Shown: positions 50,301 to 61,644 of the stretch, one piece after another
Numbering within the stretch: position 1 is the stretch's first letter
Layout: each line of letters opens with the position of its first letter
Source: Rhabditoides inermis
Lineage: Eukaryota; Nematoda; Chromadorea; Rhabditida; Rhabditidae
Assembly: GCA_963966185.1 (NCBI GenBank)
Contig: CAWZYM010000396.1
Span: 797,599-861,598 of the forward strand
Length of the DNA stretch: 64,000 nucleotides
Direction of reading: 5' to 3'
The notes under the pieces: model-generated
Databases searched by the model: none
Told to the model about the DNA's origin: nothing
What the model saw: the letters and a program-made list of their open reading frames with translations, nothing else
Made by a program: the position numbers and the translations under genes

Positions 50301-53300
50301 CATCCGTCCTCCCAACTCTGGCAGTACTTACTATAACTACAAGAACTACTATAGTATTGTGTTACTGGCTGTTGTGGACTCGTCATACAGATTCATATTG
50401 TTCGATCTTGGAGCGCCGGGACGAGGCAGTGATGCAGGCATCTACCTCAAGAGTCAAGTCAGGACCGCTATCGAAGCAGCCTCAAGAAACCTATTCCCAC
50501 CAGCAGCTCCTCTCGGAAACTCCGGGATCGTCCCGTTTCACGTTGCAGCAGACTCAGGATTCGCTCTCAAGCCACACATGATGCGCCCATATTCTCAGGC
50601 CGACTCCGCTTCAAACCGCAAATCTTGTCATTTCAATGCCTGCTTCTCTCGCGCACGACAGGCAGTCGAAGACTCTTTCGGAATCCTCGTATCCCGTTTT
50701 CGTCAACTCGGGCAGACAATGACCTTACAACCAGACTACGCCATCACACTCATCCTGTCAGCAATGGTTAGTTCACATTTGATTTCGATGTTTACATTGG
50801 TAATTTTTGTCAATTTCAGGCTCTTCACAACTGCCTCATCGAGTCGTGCGATAGACAGACTGTGCTCACGCGCTTCCCTCCTCTTGTTGTTCCCCGTCAG
50901 ATCAACCCCGCACCTGGCAGACCTGGCCACACACAGACAGGGAAGATTTATCGAGACCGACTTCGCCACTTCTTCTCAGAGCGTGATAATGTCAACTGAA
51001 CACATTACATGTTGTTGAATAAATTTTATTGTAACAAGATTCTCATAACAATATGATCCAACAAAAAAGAATAAACGAGGAAAACAAACGAGGGAGGATG
51101 AAGGGACTACTCACATATGGGATCAATCACGAAAAGCACTCGTGGGACATTCACAGACTCGTATCGGGTTAAAAAAAGATATACTTGCTTGATCTAGGTG
51201 ACAATGAGACTCACGAGGTGGCGACCTTCAAACGGTCGACCTCATCCTCAATCTCCTGGGCGAGCGTGGTGATGCGGCGGCAGAACGTATTCGCTTTAGT
51301 TTCCGAAAACGCCTGGAGGTCGTGCATCGCAATCTTGAGCTGCTCGACTGAAACATACAAATTTTAGAAAATAAACAACAATTCAAATTATAAACTCACT
51401 CGCTGCGGTACGTCGAGACGGGATATCAATGACCAGCGGCGTGAGCGACTTGGCCAGACCATCGACCTTCTCGAAACCTGTGACACCTCTCATGTTATCA
51501 AAACAAATATCAATTCTTACCATTCTCGAGAACAGCCGACAAAGTATGACGAGGGCGCTTCGAGTTGTTCGGCTCCGTTCGATGGTTCTGGAAGAGACTG
51601 CGCTTGGCCCCCACGTTAGACACGGACTGCCGTGGGGTAGACGTATCCACGGCGGGGGTTGCAGCCGGTGAGACATCAACAACGATGAGATCATCATCCT
51701 ACAATAAAATATGTATTCCTTCAATCTCTGATAAGAAAAAGATTAAACTTACATTCTGCATACTCGCGGGATCGTCATGAAGCAGCGAGTGCGGCTCGCC
51801 ATTGATCACCTGGTGCAGGTCTCCATCGAACGAAACCCTGGGCCTGAATTCACCCATTTAACATATGTAACCAATAGAACATGAAATACTCACTGAGCCG
51901 GATCTTCAGGCAGAAGGAATTCCATCTGCCGCATGTGCACCCAAGGTTCGGCGGTAAGATCGGCACGGCCAGAACCAGTGGTCGGCAGCTTCTTGAGCTT
52001 CTTCATGAACAGATCCCGCGCGTTTTTCCAAACTGCACCGCAACGTTCACCTGAAAAACTTCCGTTCAATTTAAAACATCCACACAAAAATCTCACCTGA
52101 TATGTCATGCGCGCACTCGTTCTTAACCCTGATGGAGATGTCGTGGAAGAGCTTGTTACGTAGGGTCTTGTCCGGGTAGCTCGCGTGAGAGAGGTCGTAA
52201 AGTTCCTCCCTCTCACTAACAGCATCGATGATGAGAGAGCGGACGTCTGTCGGAACTGCCTCATCCCTTACCGCCCTGGCCGCCTTGACAGGTTTCGTCT
52301 CTCCTTTCACCATCTTATAACACCCTGAAAAAGATGTAAGACATTATCTTGATGTTTGATAATAAACATAACTAAACAATACATAAACAACAACAAAACA
52401 TTAACAACAACAACAACAACAAAGTAACATCATCATAAAACTATATTTGCGCAACTTGAGTAATTCGCGCAATTATGTTTGCAGCGCTTTCACTTTTCGC
52501 GCGGGCAACGTTTGTTCAATCGCCAGGATCTGGTTCGCGTTTCATGAAACGCGAACGCCAGCGTTCGCGTTTTAGCGAGCGTTTATCGAGCAAAATCTTG
52601 AAACGCAGACGCAAACACGTGCGTTTTGCGTTTGCGTTTAGTCTGGACGGGCCTTAAGGATAAGGCTCGCGCTAGAATTTTTAAGAAGCGATATCCAAAG
52701 GTCATGTTAGCAGCAACGTGAACTCATCCAATTCATGTTAGTTAGATTCGCACGGTTCCGTAGGCCAGATCACTGGTTGACGCCATCTTTGTATCTTTTC
52801 TGTGAAAGAAGTTATGCGCGATCGCGCGCACCCATGAGGCGAGAGGCCAGCGTGTGGGTGTGTGTGTGTGGACCGTTTCCAGTCAACGCTGGCTGCTAGC
52901 TCTCTCTCTCTCGGTGGGCGGGGCGAGAGAGAGAGAGCGCGAGAGTGCGCGATATTGAGATAGCGCGCAGACGGTAGTAGACATGCACTTACGCCTCAGC
53001 GATTCAAAATAAAGAGTAAAATTTCTTTCAAAGCGTTTCTTTTGATACCATGAGAAACATTGTTGTACATACGCAACAAACACGACCTGTAGAATGTAGT
53101 ATATTCAATGACTTGCTACCATCATTAAATTGTATCATTCATCATAGTTCTGCGCATACGAATGAACGACGGAGCTTGGCAATCAGGTAGAAAAGAAATT
53201 TCTATGAAATTTAACAAAAGCACATATATTATCTCTTAAAAGTACTCGCGTAAAGAGAGTCAGTTTGTCTTGACCCAATTCAACAAAAGCGCATGCATAA

Positions 53301-53633
53301 AACGTTTACAAATACTAACACAAACCTGCGCATAACGGACTGTTCGATGAATCGATGAAATTGATGAAATGTAATCAATATTAGAGAGAGAGAGAGAGAG
53401 GAGCAGGTTTGTGTTAGTATTTGTAAACGTTTTATGCATGCGCTTTTGTTGAATTGGGTCAAGACAAACTGACTCTCTTTACGCGAGTACTTTTAAGAGA
53501 TAATTATTTGTATGATCATATTTTAGGGTGTACACGCTGTTTGCCAAGTCGCTGCCGCTCGATGTGACGTGTCGGGTGTGGGATGTGTTCCTGCGAGATG
53601 GGGAGGAGTTTGTATTCAAGACTGGACTAGGTA

Positions 53634-53674
<41 letters not shown>

Positions 53675-54199
53675 CAACGAACAACGTACATATCAGATAT
53701 GGTAACCGTTCAGGCATCCTGCGCCAGTTTGAGCAGCAGCTGTTGGAGATGGAGTTTGACGAGGCGGTCTCGTTCCTCACGCACCTCCCGCCGCTCGTCG
53801 GCGCCGAACTCTTTCGACACATTGAGCCGTTCATGCGTCCGTATGGCAACAGCGAGAGCGCGCGCACCAAGAAGCGATTCCTGCAGGTGCGTTCCCACTA
53901 TCTCTCCCCCCATACCATCACTCCCTTCCAACCACATCTGTCCACTCTCCCACACTCGGTGTGTCAAATGGCACGTAGTCGCAATCACTCTGAATTTGTG
54001 TGTCTGAGAATACTTCAAGAAGCAATATTTATTTCAGATCCTGGGCGAGGTTCACGAGAAGTTGACGCCGTGCGGTGCGGGTGGCGAGCTGCCGCCGCAG
54101 GCTCAGCAGCTACAGCTCATCTGCTCGCAGGTGCAGGGGATGAAGATGAGCAAGAGCCTGAGCAGCTTCATCGGCGACCTCCTCGCACCGCCGCCCTGA
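44756..54199 (+). CDS. tbc-12: TBC1D12/TBC1D14-type RabGAP
   Basis: Nineteen exons give about 655 residues: 44756-44792, 46053-46100, 46148-46222, 46756-46900, 46979-47048, 47427-47520 (start uncertain), 47630-47774, 47876-48004, 48062-48193, 48249-48317, 48372-48478, 48524-48606, 48666-48786, 48932-49065, 49196-49254, 49299-49379, 53527-53630, 53714-53886, 54038-54199. The Ser-rich N-terminal half leads to [20 protein letters not shown] and a coiled coil. The TBC domain follows: [17 protein letters not shown], the Arg finger in [24 protein letters not shown] as the Gln finger, and [20 protein letters not shown]. Mammalian TBC1D12/14 act on Rab11 and recycling-endosome or autophagosome traffic. 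Here the usual Gly after the catalytic Gln is Ser. The 4.1-kb intron 49380-53526 splits the TBC domain and contains a Harbinger element and a fold-back element. Confidence 0.9.
49410..49444. repeat. Left end of older composite repeat, split by Harbinger insertion
   Basis: AGAGAGGGCGCGC and its palindromic partner match the left end of the element at 22840. The copy stops at TTAA and resumes at 52654 (TTAAGGATAAGGCTCGCG), so the Harbinger element inserted into it. Confidence 0.85.
49762..50999 (+). CDS. Harbinger DDE transposase (HARBI1-like, DDE_Tnp_4)
   Basis: Two exons (49762-50766, 50820-50999) encode 394 residues with no internal stop. A helical N-terminus contains an HTH-like stretch ([20 protein letters not shown]). 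The nuclease core shows the first Asp in [13 protein letters not shown], the [20 protein letters not shown] strand pair, the second Asp region in [12 protein letters not shown] and the Glu in [15 protein letters not shown]. The C-terminus has the LHNCLIE motif typical of the family. The protein cuts and pastes the element with the MADF partner. An upstream in-frame Met at 49561 lies in the terminal repeats and was not preferred. Confidence 0.93.
51211..52313 (-). CDS. Harbinger-encoded MADF/Myb-SANT-like DNA-binding protein
   Basis: Six exons (52097-52313, 51894-52050, 51753-51843, 51521-51698, 51400-51477, 51211-51347) join in phase, 285 residues. The N-terminal part has the MADF pattern: [55 protein letters not shown] Ser/Pro-rich linker with a basic NNSKRPRH patch (possible nuclear signal) leads to a predicted C-terminal coiled coil ([16 protein letters not shown]). 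Harbinger elements need such a second protein to bring the transposase into the nucleus and onto the ends. Confidence 0.87.
52654..52950. repeat. Remainder of composite repeat, second copy
   Basis: Matches 22860-23150 over about 280 bases, including CCAGCGTGTGGGTG and the TTAGTTAGATTCGCACGGTT core. It is the right part of the copy interrupted by the Harbinger element. Its own right terminus is not recognisable downstream. Confidence 0.8.
53229..53503. mobile_element. Fold-back MITE, copy 3
   Basis: About 275 bases with roughly 100-base inverted arms starting TTATCTCTTAAAAGTACTCG. It shares ends and the AAAAGCGCATGCATA core with copy 2. A preceding 40-base stretch (TTTCTATGAAATT etc.) also matches the sequence before copy 2. 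It ends only 23 bases before a coding exon of the TBC1D12/14-like gene. Confidence 0.88.
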
Positions 54200-55796
54200 C
54201 ACCGCCCCTCCCTCTCTTCTCTGCATATCCACGAGCTTCTCAAGTGCCTACCGTCTCATGTCAGGATCCAGTGTTATTTATATTCACCTTTTCACCGTTT
54301 CACCTCTTCTACTCGTGTTTCCCTTCTCTTCTTTCCGGACGATTGTCTCTCGTCTTTCACAACATGACATTTCACCCACGCACCCCGCGCATAGCTTTAA
54401 CTGGTGCTAGCACACGCATTGAGAGATTAATTATTTGATTTGCCGCTGACATGATTGTTGAGTTTGTCTTCCTCTTTCCGCCTACGCATTTCCCAGCGCC
54501 TCCCTTTGCCCGCCAATTCCCTGCTCATTCAGTCTGTTTTTATGAGATTGCATTTCAATTTTGTCATAATAACTCGGTCAGTTGTTTCAACAGATATAAT
54601 AACGACATTGATTACAATAAATTATTTATGCAATTGCGATTTTCTTGAATATTGTTTGAGCCTTTTTTTCCTATTTTCTAATATAATTATCACTTAGTGT
54701 TGAGTAGTGCGTAAGACAGGCGTGTATGATCAGTATACACAAAATACAGCATTTCACACTTTTTGCAGCTGTATTTTTTTCTTCGTAATTTTAATTTTGT
54801 GGAGTTTGTTTTGTGAATTGAGTTTTGGTATGATTCTATTTCGATTGCAAACGTTTTCTTCATGTTTATAATCACTAGAAGTATGATGCATTCATTATGT
54901 TGCTTCATGATACGTGATAGCTCTGATTTTCTTTGTTGTTATTGTGCTGTTCCTTGTCTAGGAATGATTTAATCGTTTTTATTTCAATTTCTCAATTTAA
55001 CACTTGCTTTCTCATCCCAGAACCCCCGCGAAATGTGGGGTCCCATTGCGATTGTAGATAATACGGTGGGCGTGCGGGCCATGTGTTTACGGGCGGCCCT
55101 TCTCTCTCCGACCTCTTAGTACGTTCTAGCTGTGGGTGATCGGGATGACTTGCGAGGGTAGTGCTGGCTGGCTGTAGGTGACGTGGGAAGAGCTGCTCTC
55201 GCATTGGGTAGTGGAGCGAGTGCGGGCGCGGCGAGTGCGGCCTGGCTATCGACCGGCCTGGCTGGCGTTGTTTGTGTGCGGCCGCTCTCTCTCTCTCCCT
55301 CTTCTGCCCGCCCGCCGTTCTCACTTCTTTCTCGCCGACGCGGCTCAGTCTTGGCCCGAGTTGTTTTTGCGCGCATTGCATTGTGGGTGTTGGGTGTGTG
55401 GCCGTGGTGCGGACATGGTGCGTCGTTGTCTCGTTGTGTGGTGGAGAGGAGCAAGAGGAGAGCTCTCGTCGTCGCCCCGCATTGCCATTTCGTGTCATGC
55501 GCCTTGTCCGCAGCATTCACTCGCTATAGTCCTCTCTCTCTCTCTTTCGCTTCTTGCCCTCCCCGCGACCATTCCACCAATCGATCGATTCACATTTTTA
55601 TCGTCCATACTGCCGAAATTCATTGTTGCGAATCGCAATCGTTTCGAAGTGATTTGGATTGATTGATGTATATTATGACTGGCTCGCTTTGTTGTTTTTT
55701 GGATAATTCGTGTCGGGCGCGTAACGTTAACGTAACATGTCGTGCTCATCAATTGTTGTGGTGTTGTATATGGTATTTCAGGTATGGCGCATTGAG
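54200..55796. other. Intergenic, TBC1D12/14-like 3' UTR and KCTD upstream region
   Basis: The first part is T-rich 3' UTR with AATAAA near 54616. The second part is GC-rich and probably holds the KCTD promoter and a 5' UTR exon ending in an intron with TATTTCAG at 55774-55781. No coding exon is supported. Confidence 0.55.
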
Positions 55797-58700
55797 ATGG
55801 AGGCTGTGCTACCAGAGTCGATGAACGCGCAGCCGTCGCCCCAGCCGGCGCCGCGCTCTCAGCAGACGCTCATCTGCGGTAGGTCTCCCCCTAACCTAAC
55901 CTCCTATCATAATCGATCCACCCACTGTCCTGTCCTGTATGCTACCCGCTTATTCAATTCACGCGTCGCTTATAGCCTTGATTTACCGTTTTTTCCGCCA
56001 CACCGCTCATTGAAGCCACCATACGGCGGCTAACGCTACTCGAGCGTGCACTGTAGAAGTGCGAGGCGAGCGGCGAGGAATGCATAATTTGTCTGTTACT
56101 GTGGCTGTGGAGGAGGAGGAGGAGGAGGAGGAGGGGAGTGTTGTGGGTGGTCGTCCTCCCCCTCCTTCCCTGCCCGCACAGCTAATCCCCCTTCTGCCGC
56201 CGTCGCACCCACATCTACACTCATCATCATCTTGTTTGTTGAAGCCACTCTGCCATTCACCCTCTATATTTTTGCGATACACAAAAACACATGGTAATAC
56301 GAGTCGCACGGGGTGAAACTTGCGCGCACTCGCTCGCGTGGCTAATGGTCAATTAGCATGCAATGTGTTGGAGGGGAGGGGGAGGGATGGATGTGTGTGT
56401 GTGTGGGTGTGACGTGGTGGTGTGTTGCAGAGGTGCCGCCCGCGCCGATGCAGTCTCCCCGCTTGTCCAACACACTTGAACACTCGGTCATCGCCGATCC
56501 CGGCACATGGGTGCGCCTCAACGTCGGCGGACAGGTGCGCGATCTTTTTGTTCTGTTTTGTTGTTATGTTTTACTCTGTTATACGTCTTCGAACCGCCTG
56601 GTTGCAGGTGTTCCAGACGACGAAGCAGACGCTGTGCCGCGAGGCGACGTCGTTCCTCGCCCGCATCTGCCAAGACGACGGTACCCTCCCCAGCCACAAA
56701 GTGAGTCTTGAGTCACATATCATTTTCTATTTTTGTTTTGGTTTATGTTGCATGTAGTTCAAGTACTGATTTGGAAGGATGAGACGGGTGCGTACCTGAT
56801 CGACAGAGACGGACAGTACTTCTCCACAGTCCTAAACTACCTGCGACACGGAAAGCTCGTCATGAACCACGGCATTGCGGAGGAGGGTGGGTGGAGAAGA
56901 GAGAGAGAGAGAGAGGGGAGGTATAATGAGAGAGAATGTGTGGTTCAGGTGTGATGGAAGAGGCCGAGTTCTACAACCTCCCTCACCTCTCGCAACTGTG
57001 TCTCGATCGCATCGCCGAGCGCAACGCGGCCGCCCTCAAATCGGTGCGTGGTGTAACATGTGTGTGTGCGTGTCGTGCGAGGTTCCACCTTTGCATGTCC
57101 ATGTTCTGATATGGCATTGCGTGCGTGCGTGCGCACTTCTTGCGACGAGAGAGGGGAATGCACTGTAAGCCTCATAAATATCCCGGCTAGGGAATGTAGG
57201 GATTGTGTGTCGCAGTAATCGCAAGCCTTTTCATATCGCCATTGAGAAATTGTCAACATATAGATAGTTGTTTTGTGTGAATGCATTCTCGAGGATGAGA
57301 GCAGTGATAGAAATTATTGTTTGTGATGTTTTCCTATTTCAATTGAATTGATTGGTAATGAGAGCATTCTGCATTTGTTTGAATAATAACTAGCTATTGT
57401 GAAGAAAACATTATGAAATAATAACTGGCTATTATGAAGGAAACATGTTATGGAAACTTTTTTCAGACGAAGCACGTGTACCGCGTGCTGCAGTGTCACG
57501 AGGACGAGCTCACGTCGGTCGTCTCCGCCATGAGCGACGGATGGAAGTTCGAACAGGTCGGTAAAGTAGTTTTTATAGTGTTATTCTTCTTTTGTTATGT
57601 TTTTTGGTACACTTTTATGTCTTTTTTGTGTAATTTTGTCGACTGGAAAGGAAATTACTTTAGGTGTACAAGTGCATTGCATGAGACTGAACGTGAATAT
57701 TTATGGTAAAAAGAGCGGATATACAGCGAAGTTCGTGTAACGTTATTTGCGTCGTTTCTCGCCGTTTTGTGCTTCAACCATATGTCGTTTCGCCCGGAAA
57801 TTGAACAGTGATCACGTACACGTTAATAGAATCTGTTACCCGGAATATCACTGTACATGCTTGACATGCATAGGTGTACCTGTCCTCTTGCTAGTTATGA
57901 ACTTGTTGCGTAATTTTGTAGCAGTGCATTTAGGGGAGAGTAGAACATGGTTATAGCAACAATTTACAATTATAATATAGTGTAAACCTGTAAACTATTT
58001 GACGTTATTGTTATTGCAACAATTTACAATTATAATATAGTGTAAACTATTTGACTTTGTTGTCATTGCAATAATTTACAATTATAATATAGTGTAAACT
58101 ATTTGACTTTGTTGTTATTGCAACAATTCACAATTATGATATAGTGTAAACTATTTGACTTGACTTTACAATCATAGTGTTTGTGGTTGCAGCTCGTTCC
58201 GATCGGGGCGTTCACCTACTCTGCCGACGTGCCCAGCGAGTATCTCTGCGTCGTCAGCCGAGAGTGCCCCGAAACTGGTATGTACTATATCACTTCATTT
58301 TATTTATATTCATCAGGTTGACTCCTTGTCTATAAGTGATATTGTAGTTGCTGTGAGAAGTGCGGTATGGTTGTAGTATTGTAGTAGTAACTGTTGTGTT
58401 TCAGCGGATGGCACGAGCGAGTCGCAGGACCGCGCCAAGCTACTTCAGGCAAAGGCACGACGTGAGTCTATTTTAGCATTTTCCCCTAGCAATTTGACGA
58501 GCATCACTAGATCAGTCCCATTCTCCCATTCATTTTGATATGCCCATACACAAGCAACATGCATTTCTGCCTAATTGCGCCACATTGCTTTTTTGCTCAC
58601 AAAAATCTCTTTGCGAATGTGCTGAATTGCGCTGATTGGGTAAGTTTCGGGTGTTCTTGTCGGCATGTTTTTTGTCTAACTGATTCGATTATGAGGTTGT

Positions 58701-58797
58701 GTGGCGGTGATGTTTGACTGATTGCCGGCGGGTGCTTTGTTCCGCCTGCGTTGTCCTCGACAACCCCTTTGACGTCTTCCTCCTTTCAGACAACTGA
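55797..58797 (+). CDS. KCTD2/5/17-type BTB protein (Cullin-3 substrate adaptor)
   Basis: Nine exons (55797-55878, 56431-56534, 56608-56700, 56778-56886, 56949-57043, 57467-57556, 58193-58277, 58405-58461, 58790-58797) give 240 residues, close to human KCTD5 (234). The T1/BTB domain is plain: [66 protein letters not shown]. The family-specific C-terminal region follows ([41 protein letters not shown]). The last exon codes only the final His-Asn and the stop. KCTD5-type proteins form pentamers that recruit Cullin-3, with Gbeta-gamma among known targets. The acceptor of exon 4 (GGAAG) is weak but is the only one that keeps the conserved KDETGAY sequence. The exon 1 ATG was chosen over an upstream ATG that stops after three codons. 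Confidence 0.92.
57957..58162. repeat. 52-base minisatellite, about four copies, in KCTD intron
   Basis: Tandem copies of an AT-rich unit containing AACAATTTACAATTATAATA and ATAGTGTAAACTATTTGAC. The first copy carries an eight-base duplication and the last is diverged. It is in the intron 57557-58192, just upstream of the acceptor. Confidence 0.92.
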
Positions 58798-59523
58798 GTC
58801 GTCCCCTCCCTCTTCCTTCCTCTACTCTCCTTGTCGCATTCCCGAGTGTGGACCTGTATCTCGCGCCGACGCGGTTCCCTGCAGGCAGGCGGGAGCGTTG
58901 GTGGGGCGTGGGCGGCCCCGCCCTCTCCCCTCCACCCTACCTCCCTCCCTTGCTCCCTTCCTCACCCACCCTGCCAGTGCGAGGCTCGGCGCCGGCGGCT
59001 CATTAGTGCTCAACGTCCCTCACACCGCTTCCTTCCCTCCCTCTACCACTCACATCCACATACAACCACCACCTGTATTGCTCTCCAATCACAGTATTCT
59101 CGTGTGTTCTTGTCTCTTCCTCCTATTTCTCTCTCGCCAGTTCCTACCTGGCTGTTGCTGTCTCATGTTTTGCAACTATGTGCTCTCACTCCCTTCTTCG
59201 TTTCTGTTTCATTGTAGCTTTCCCATTCAGTGGCTCCCTACTCTTTTTCCGATAGAGCTCGTTGCACCAAATTCTATACGTGTTTGTATCCGTGTGTGTT
59301 TGTTAGTCTTACTTCCTTGTATCTTCCTTCCCCATTTTGCATGTAGACTATATATTTATATTTCTCGTTTTTTTGCACAGAGTTGGCGCAAGTATTTATT
59401 TTTCTTCTTCCGAAAGCAATTGTAAATATGGTGTTACCCGAAGTAATTGCATACCTATGATATTGTTGTATGACTTGCGTGTGATAGCGGCGTGTACTTA
59501 TTGTGGGAATGTTTCAGAATCGG
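58798..59523. other. KCTD 3' UTR and upstream region of the secreted-peptide gene
   Basis: Pyrimidine-rich and Ser/Pro-rich in spurious frames. Nothing beyond the likely 3' UTR and the promoter of the next gene is seen. Confidence 0.5.
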
Positions 59524-60019
59524 ATGAATAGTGTGGAAGTGGTGCTGTCGTTGTTACTGCTGGTGGGTGACTGAGTGCAATGTAATGTTGTAATGTTTAT
59601 TATAATAACTGAGTGATGTGTGATTTGGCTGTTCCAGCTCGCAGCGGCGTCCGCTTTCCTCGTCCCCTCGAAGCGTCTCTCGTTTGCAGGTTGGCCGGAA
59701 CACACCGCTTATAAACGCTCGAAAAGAGAAGGAGAGAGTGCTTAGAGCTTAGAGGCCGTGGAACATGTAATGAATAGAGTGACATGACATTGAGAGGCGG
59801 AGGAATGCAACGCTGACAGTAGAGCAACATCACTGGACATTCGAGTATATCACGTGCCGGACATCTTGCTAAATTCGGAAGACATCAAAAGCCAAGTTGA
59901 AAAGTAGTGGTGATGATCACGTTTCAGGTGACGGCGCCGGGGTGGTGGAGTGCGAGTCGTCTGACGGCTGTTCCATGGACCAGTTCTGCCACTGGGGACG
60001 CTGCGTCAACTACGACTAA
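59524..60019 (+). CDS. Secreted four-cysteine peptide precursor, 60 residues
   Basis: Three exons (59524-59562, 59638-59689, 59928-60019) join in phase with good acceptors (CTGTTCCAG, CACGTTTCAG) and end in TAA. MNSVEVVLSLLLLLAAASAF is a strong signal peptide with a likely cut after Ala. A dibasic Lys-Arg (VPSKRLSF) could be a prohormone-type cleavage site. The mature end is acidic and has four Cys (CESSDGCSMDQFCHWGRCV) in spacing C-x5-C-x5-C-x4-C, suiting two disulphides. I do not recognise the family; a neuropeptide-like, antimicrobial or other secreted signalling role is open. It is too short and too split to appear as one long open frame. Confidence 0.7.
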
Positions 60020-60078
60020 CTATGCGTGATCACTGTTGAAATACATATTTATGCGTTACCGGTCACCGATGAGATCAT

Positions 60079-60992
60079 TTACGAGTAGGCGATAGTTTTG
60101 CGCAGCTGCTTGAGCGTGGAGCGGGGCACTGGCAGACCGGGAAAGCACTCGCGGAAGGAGGAGAGGCAGGCGCCCATGTACTGCAATGGGTTGAGTGAGA
60201 CCGGAACTGTGCGCGAATTCTCACCTCCACATCGTCCTTCATCCTGTCGACGATTTGGTGACCGGACGAAATGCACGTCTTCTTTCTCTCTGAACATGGG
60301 CGTATAAGATTCTTTTTTGTTTTTAGATAATAGATACGTACCTGTGCCGCATTGTGTGCAGGTGTTGCGATGTCCGTGCTGGGATGGATCGACATGAACG
60401 GCGGCGTGTGAACAAGCGGCCGACAGTCGAGTGAAACACCTCTCACACGCCTAGAATGAGTGGACAGTTGACAGTCATGTTGGATCTTTTAAAGTACCTA
60501 CCGTGCACGCGGTACTCTCGATCACATCTCGACTCGCTTTTGATATCACTTTGTTCTTTGTCGGAGAGTCTGCCTGGGAAAAAAATGTGGCGGTGTTATT
60601 GCGCAGGAGTGGTTGCAACCTCGACTTGCTGTCTGAGTGGCGGCGCGAGTGCGTGGAGGGATGCGTGGTGGCGTTGCAGCTGTCGCAGCGAGAGCAGCTC
60701 CCTCCCAAATGACACGTCGTCCGTGAAGTACACCGACGACACCGACAGACGGCGGAATATCTGCAAGGAAATGGGTTCTATCTTTCTATCCGAATCAAAA
60801 TCAGAATATTATCTCGAATCAAGTAAAAGGTGAAAGTAAAGGTGTCCCCCTGATTCAAGAGATTCGAATCAAGTAGCACGTGGTAATGTAGCGTTCTACT
60901 ATAACAATATTCATAAATATCACCTCAATGAGCTCGAAGTTCTGCTCGAAATCGGCGGGTAGCTCGGCGATGACGAACCTTTTCCCCGACAT
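60079..60992 (-). CDS. Unrecognised Cys-rich protein, 185 residues
   Basis: Six minus-strand exons (60924-60992, 60620-60760, 60502-60573, 60342-60450, 60225-60289, 60079-60180) join in phase to a stop. It starts MSGKRFVIAELPADFEQNFE without a signal peptide. A helical middle (LLSLRQLQRHHASLHAL) is followed by a Cys-rich core with ACERCFTRLSAACSHA, NTCTQCG, KTCISSGHQIVDR and MGACLSSFRECFPGLPVP. Paired Cys-x2-Cys units suggest metal binding or disulphides in the reducing or oxidising case respectively; neither can be chosen. The donor of the second exon (GAG followed by GTTGCA) is weak. It is convergent with the secreted-peptide gene, stops only about 60 bases apart, and divergent from glucocerebrosidase. 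No family recognised. Confidence 0.6.
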
Positions 60993-61362
60993 ACTCGACT
61001 ATGGAAGGAGCACTGGGCAGAGGGGGATCAATAGAGAGGTCGACGGAACAGCTGCCGGCTCCCCTGCCATATCTGGCATCTGACCTCGCCGGCTAGAGAC
61101 GCAGAGTCTGGCGAATCCCCGCCAGATGCTACATTCAACGTGTGTGGTGGTGTGATGCTGCACTTGCAGATTGAACGCTGTTGATATGTACCTTTCGCCG
61201 GTATAAACACACATCGAATACACACCGTTTATGAGCGCTAATCACTGTCATCATGAACTGCCCCGGTCATAAACATGAGAAACCGCCGTGTTTTCAACAT
61301 AAATACGGCTAGTGGTGAGTCGGCGCTCGGCGGACAGTCATTCTGAATGTGAGTTGTCGAAA
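60993..61362. promoter_or_regulatory. Divergent region, Cys-rich protein and glucocerebrosidase
   Basis: A 370-base gap between two divergent start codons; it should contain both promoters. The sequence includes CATAAACATGAG-type AT-rich pieces, but I cannot name a site. Confidence 0.5.
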
Positions 61363-61599
61363 ATGTATATTCTTTTGCTCGTGCGGCTACTGCCTGTGCT
61401 TCTCGCACAAGAGGAAGTGACCACGTTTACTCCGCCTCGAGATATACTCTGCCCACCGAAAGGTAAGATGTTGCAGAGATTTTGGTGAAAATAAGATAAT
61501 CTATGAAACAATGAGCTCTAGTCGCTCGAAGTTGTGCGATGCGAGACATGCCGCAGTCGGAATTCGAGGAGGGACGGCAGGCGGTGAGAGAGAGAGAGA

Positions 61600-61644
<45 letters not shown>

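Larger units (their letters stand above)
49445..52653. mobile_element. Intact PIF/Harbinger DNA transposon, 3.2 kb
   Basis: Perfect 26-base terminal inverted repeats begin GGCCCGTCCAGACTAAACGC at 49445 and in inverted form end at 52653. TTAA borders both sides, compatible with the 3-base TTA/TAA target duplication of this superfamily. Subterminal arrays of AACGC/GCGTTT motifs (49462-49640, 52520-52640) look like transposase-binding sites. Inside are two convergent genes, the DDE transposase (+) and a MADF/Myb-like protein (-), the usual gene pair of Harbinger elements. Both are open, so the element may be active or very recent. Confidence 0.93.

Noticed and set aside
50736..50969. Minus-strand open frame over the Harbinger transposase 3' exon
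   Set aside because: Antisense shadow of the spliced transposase.
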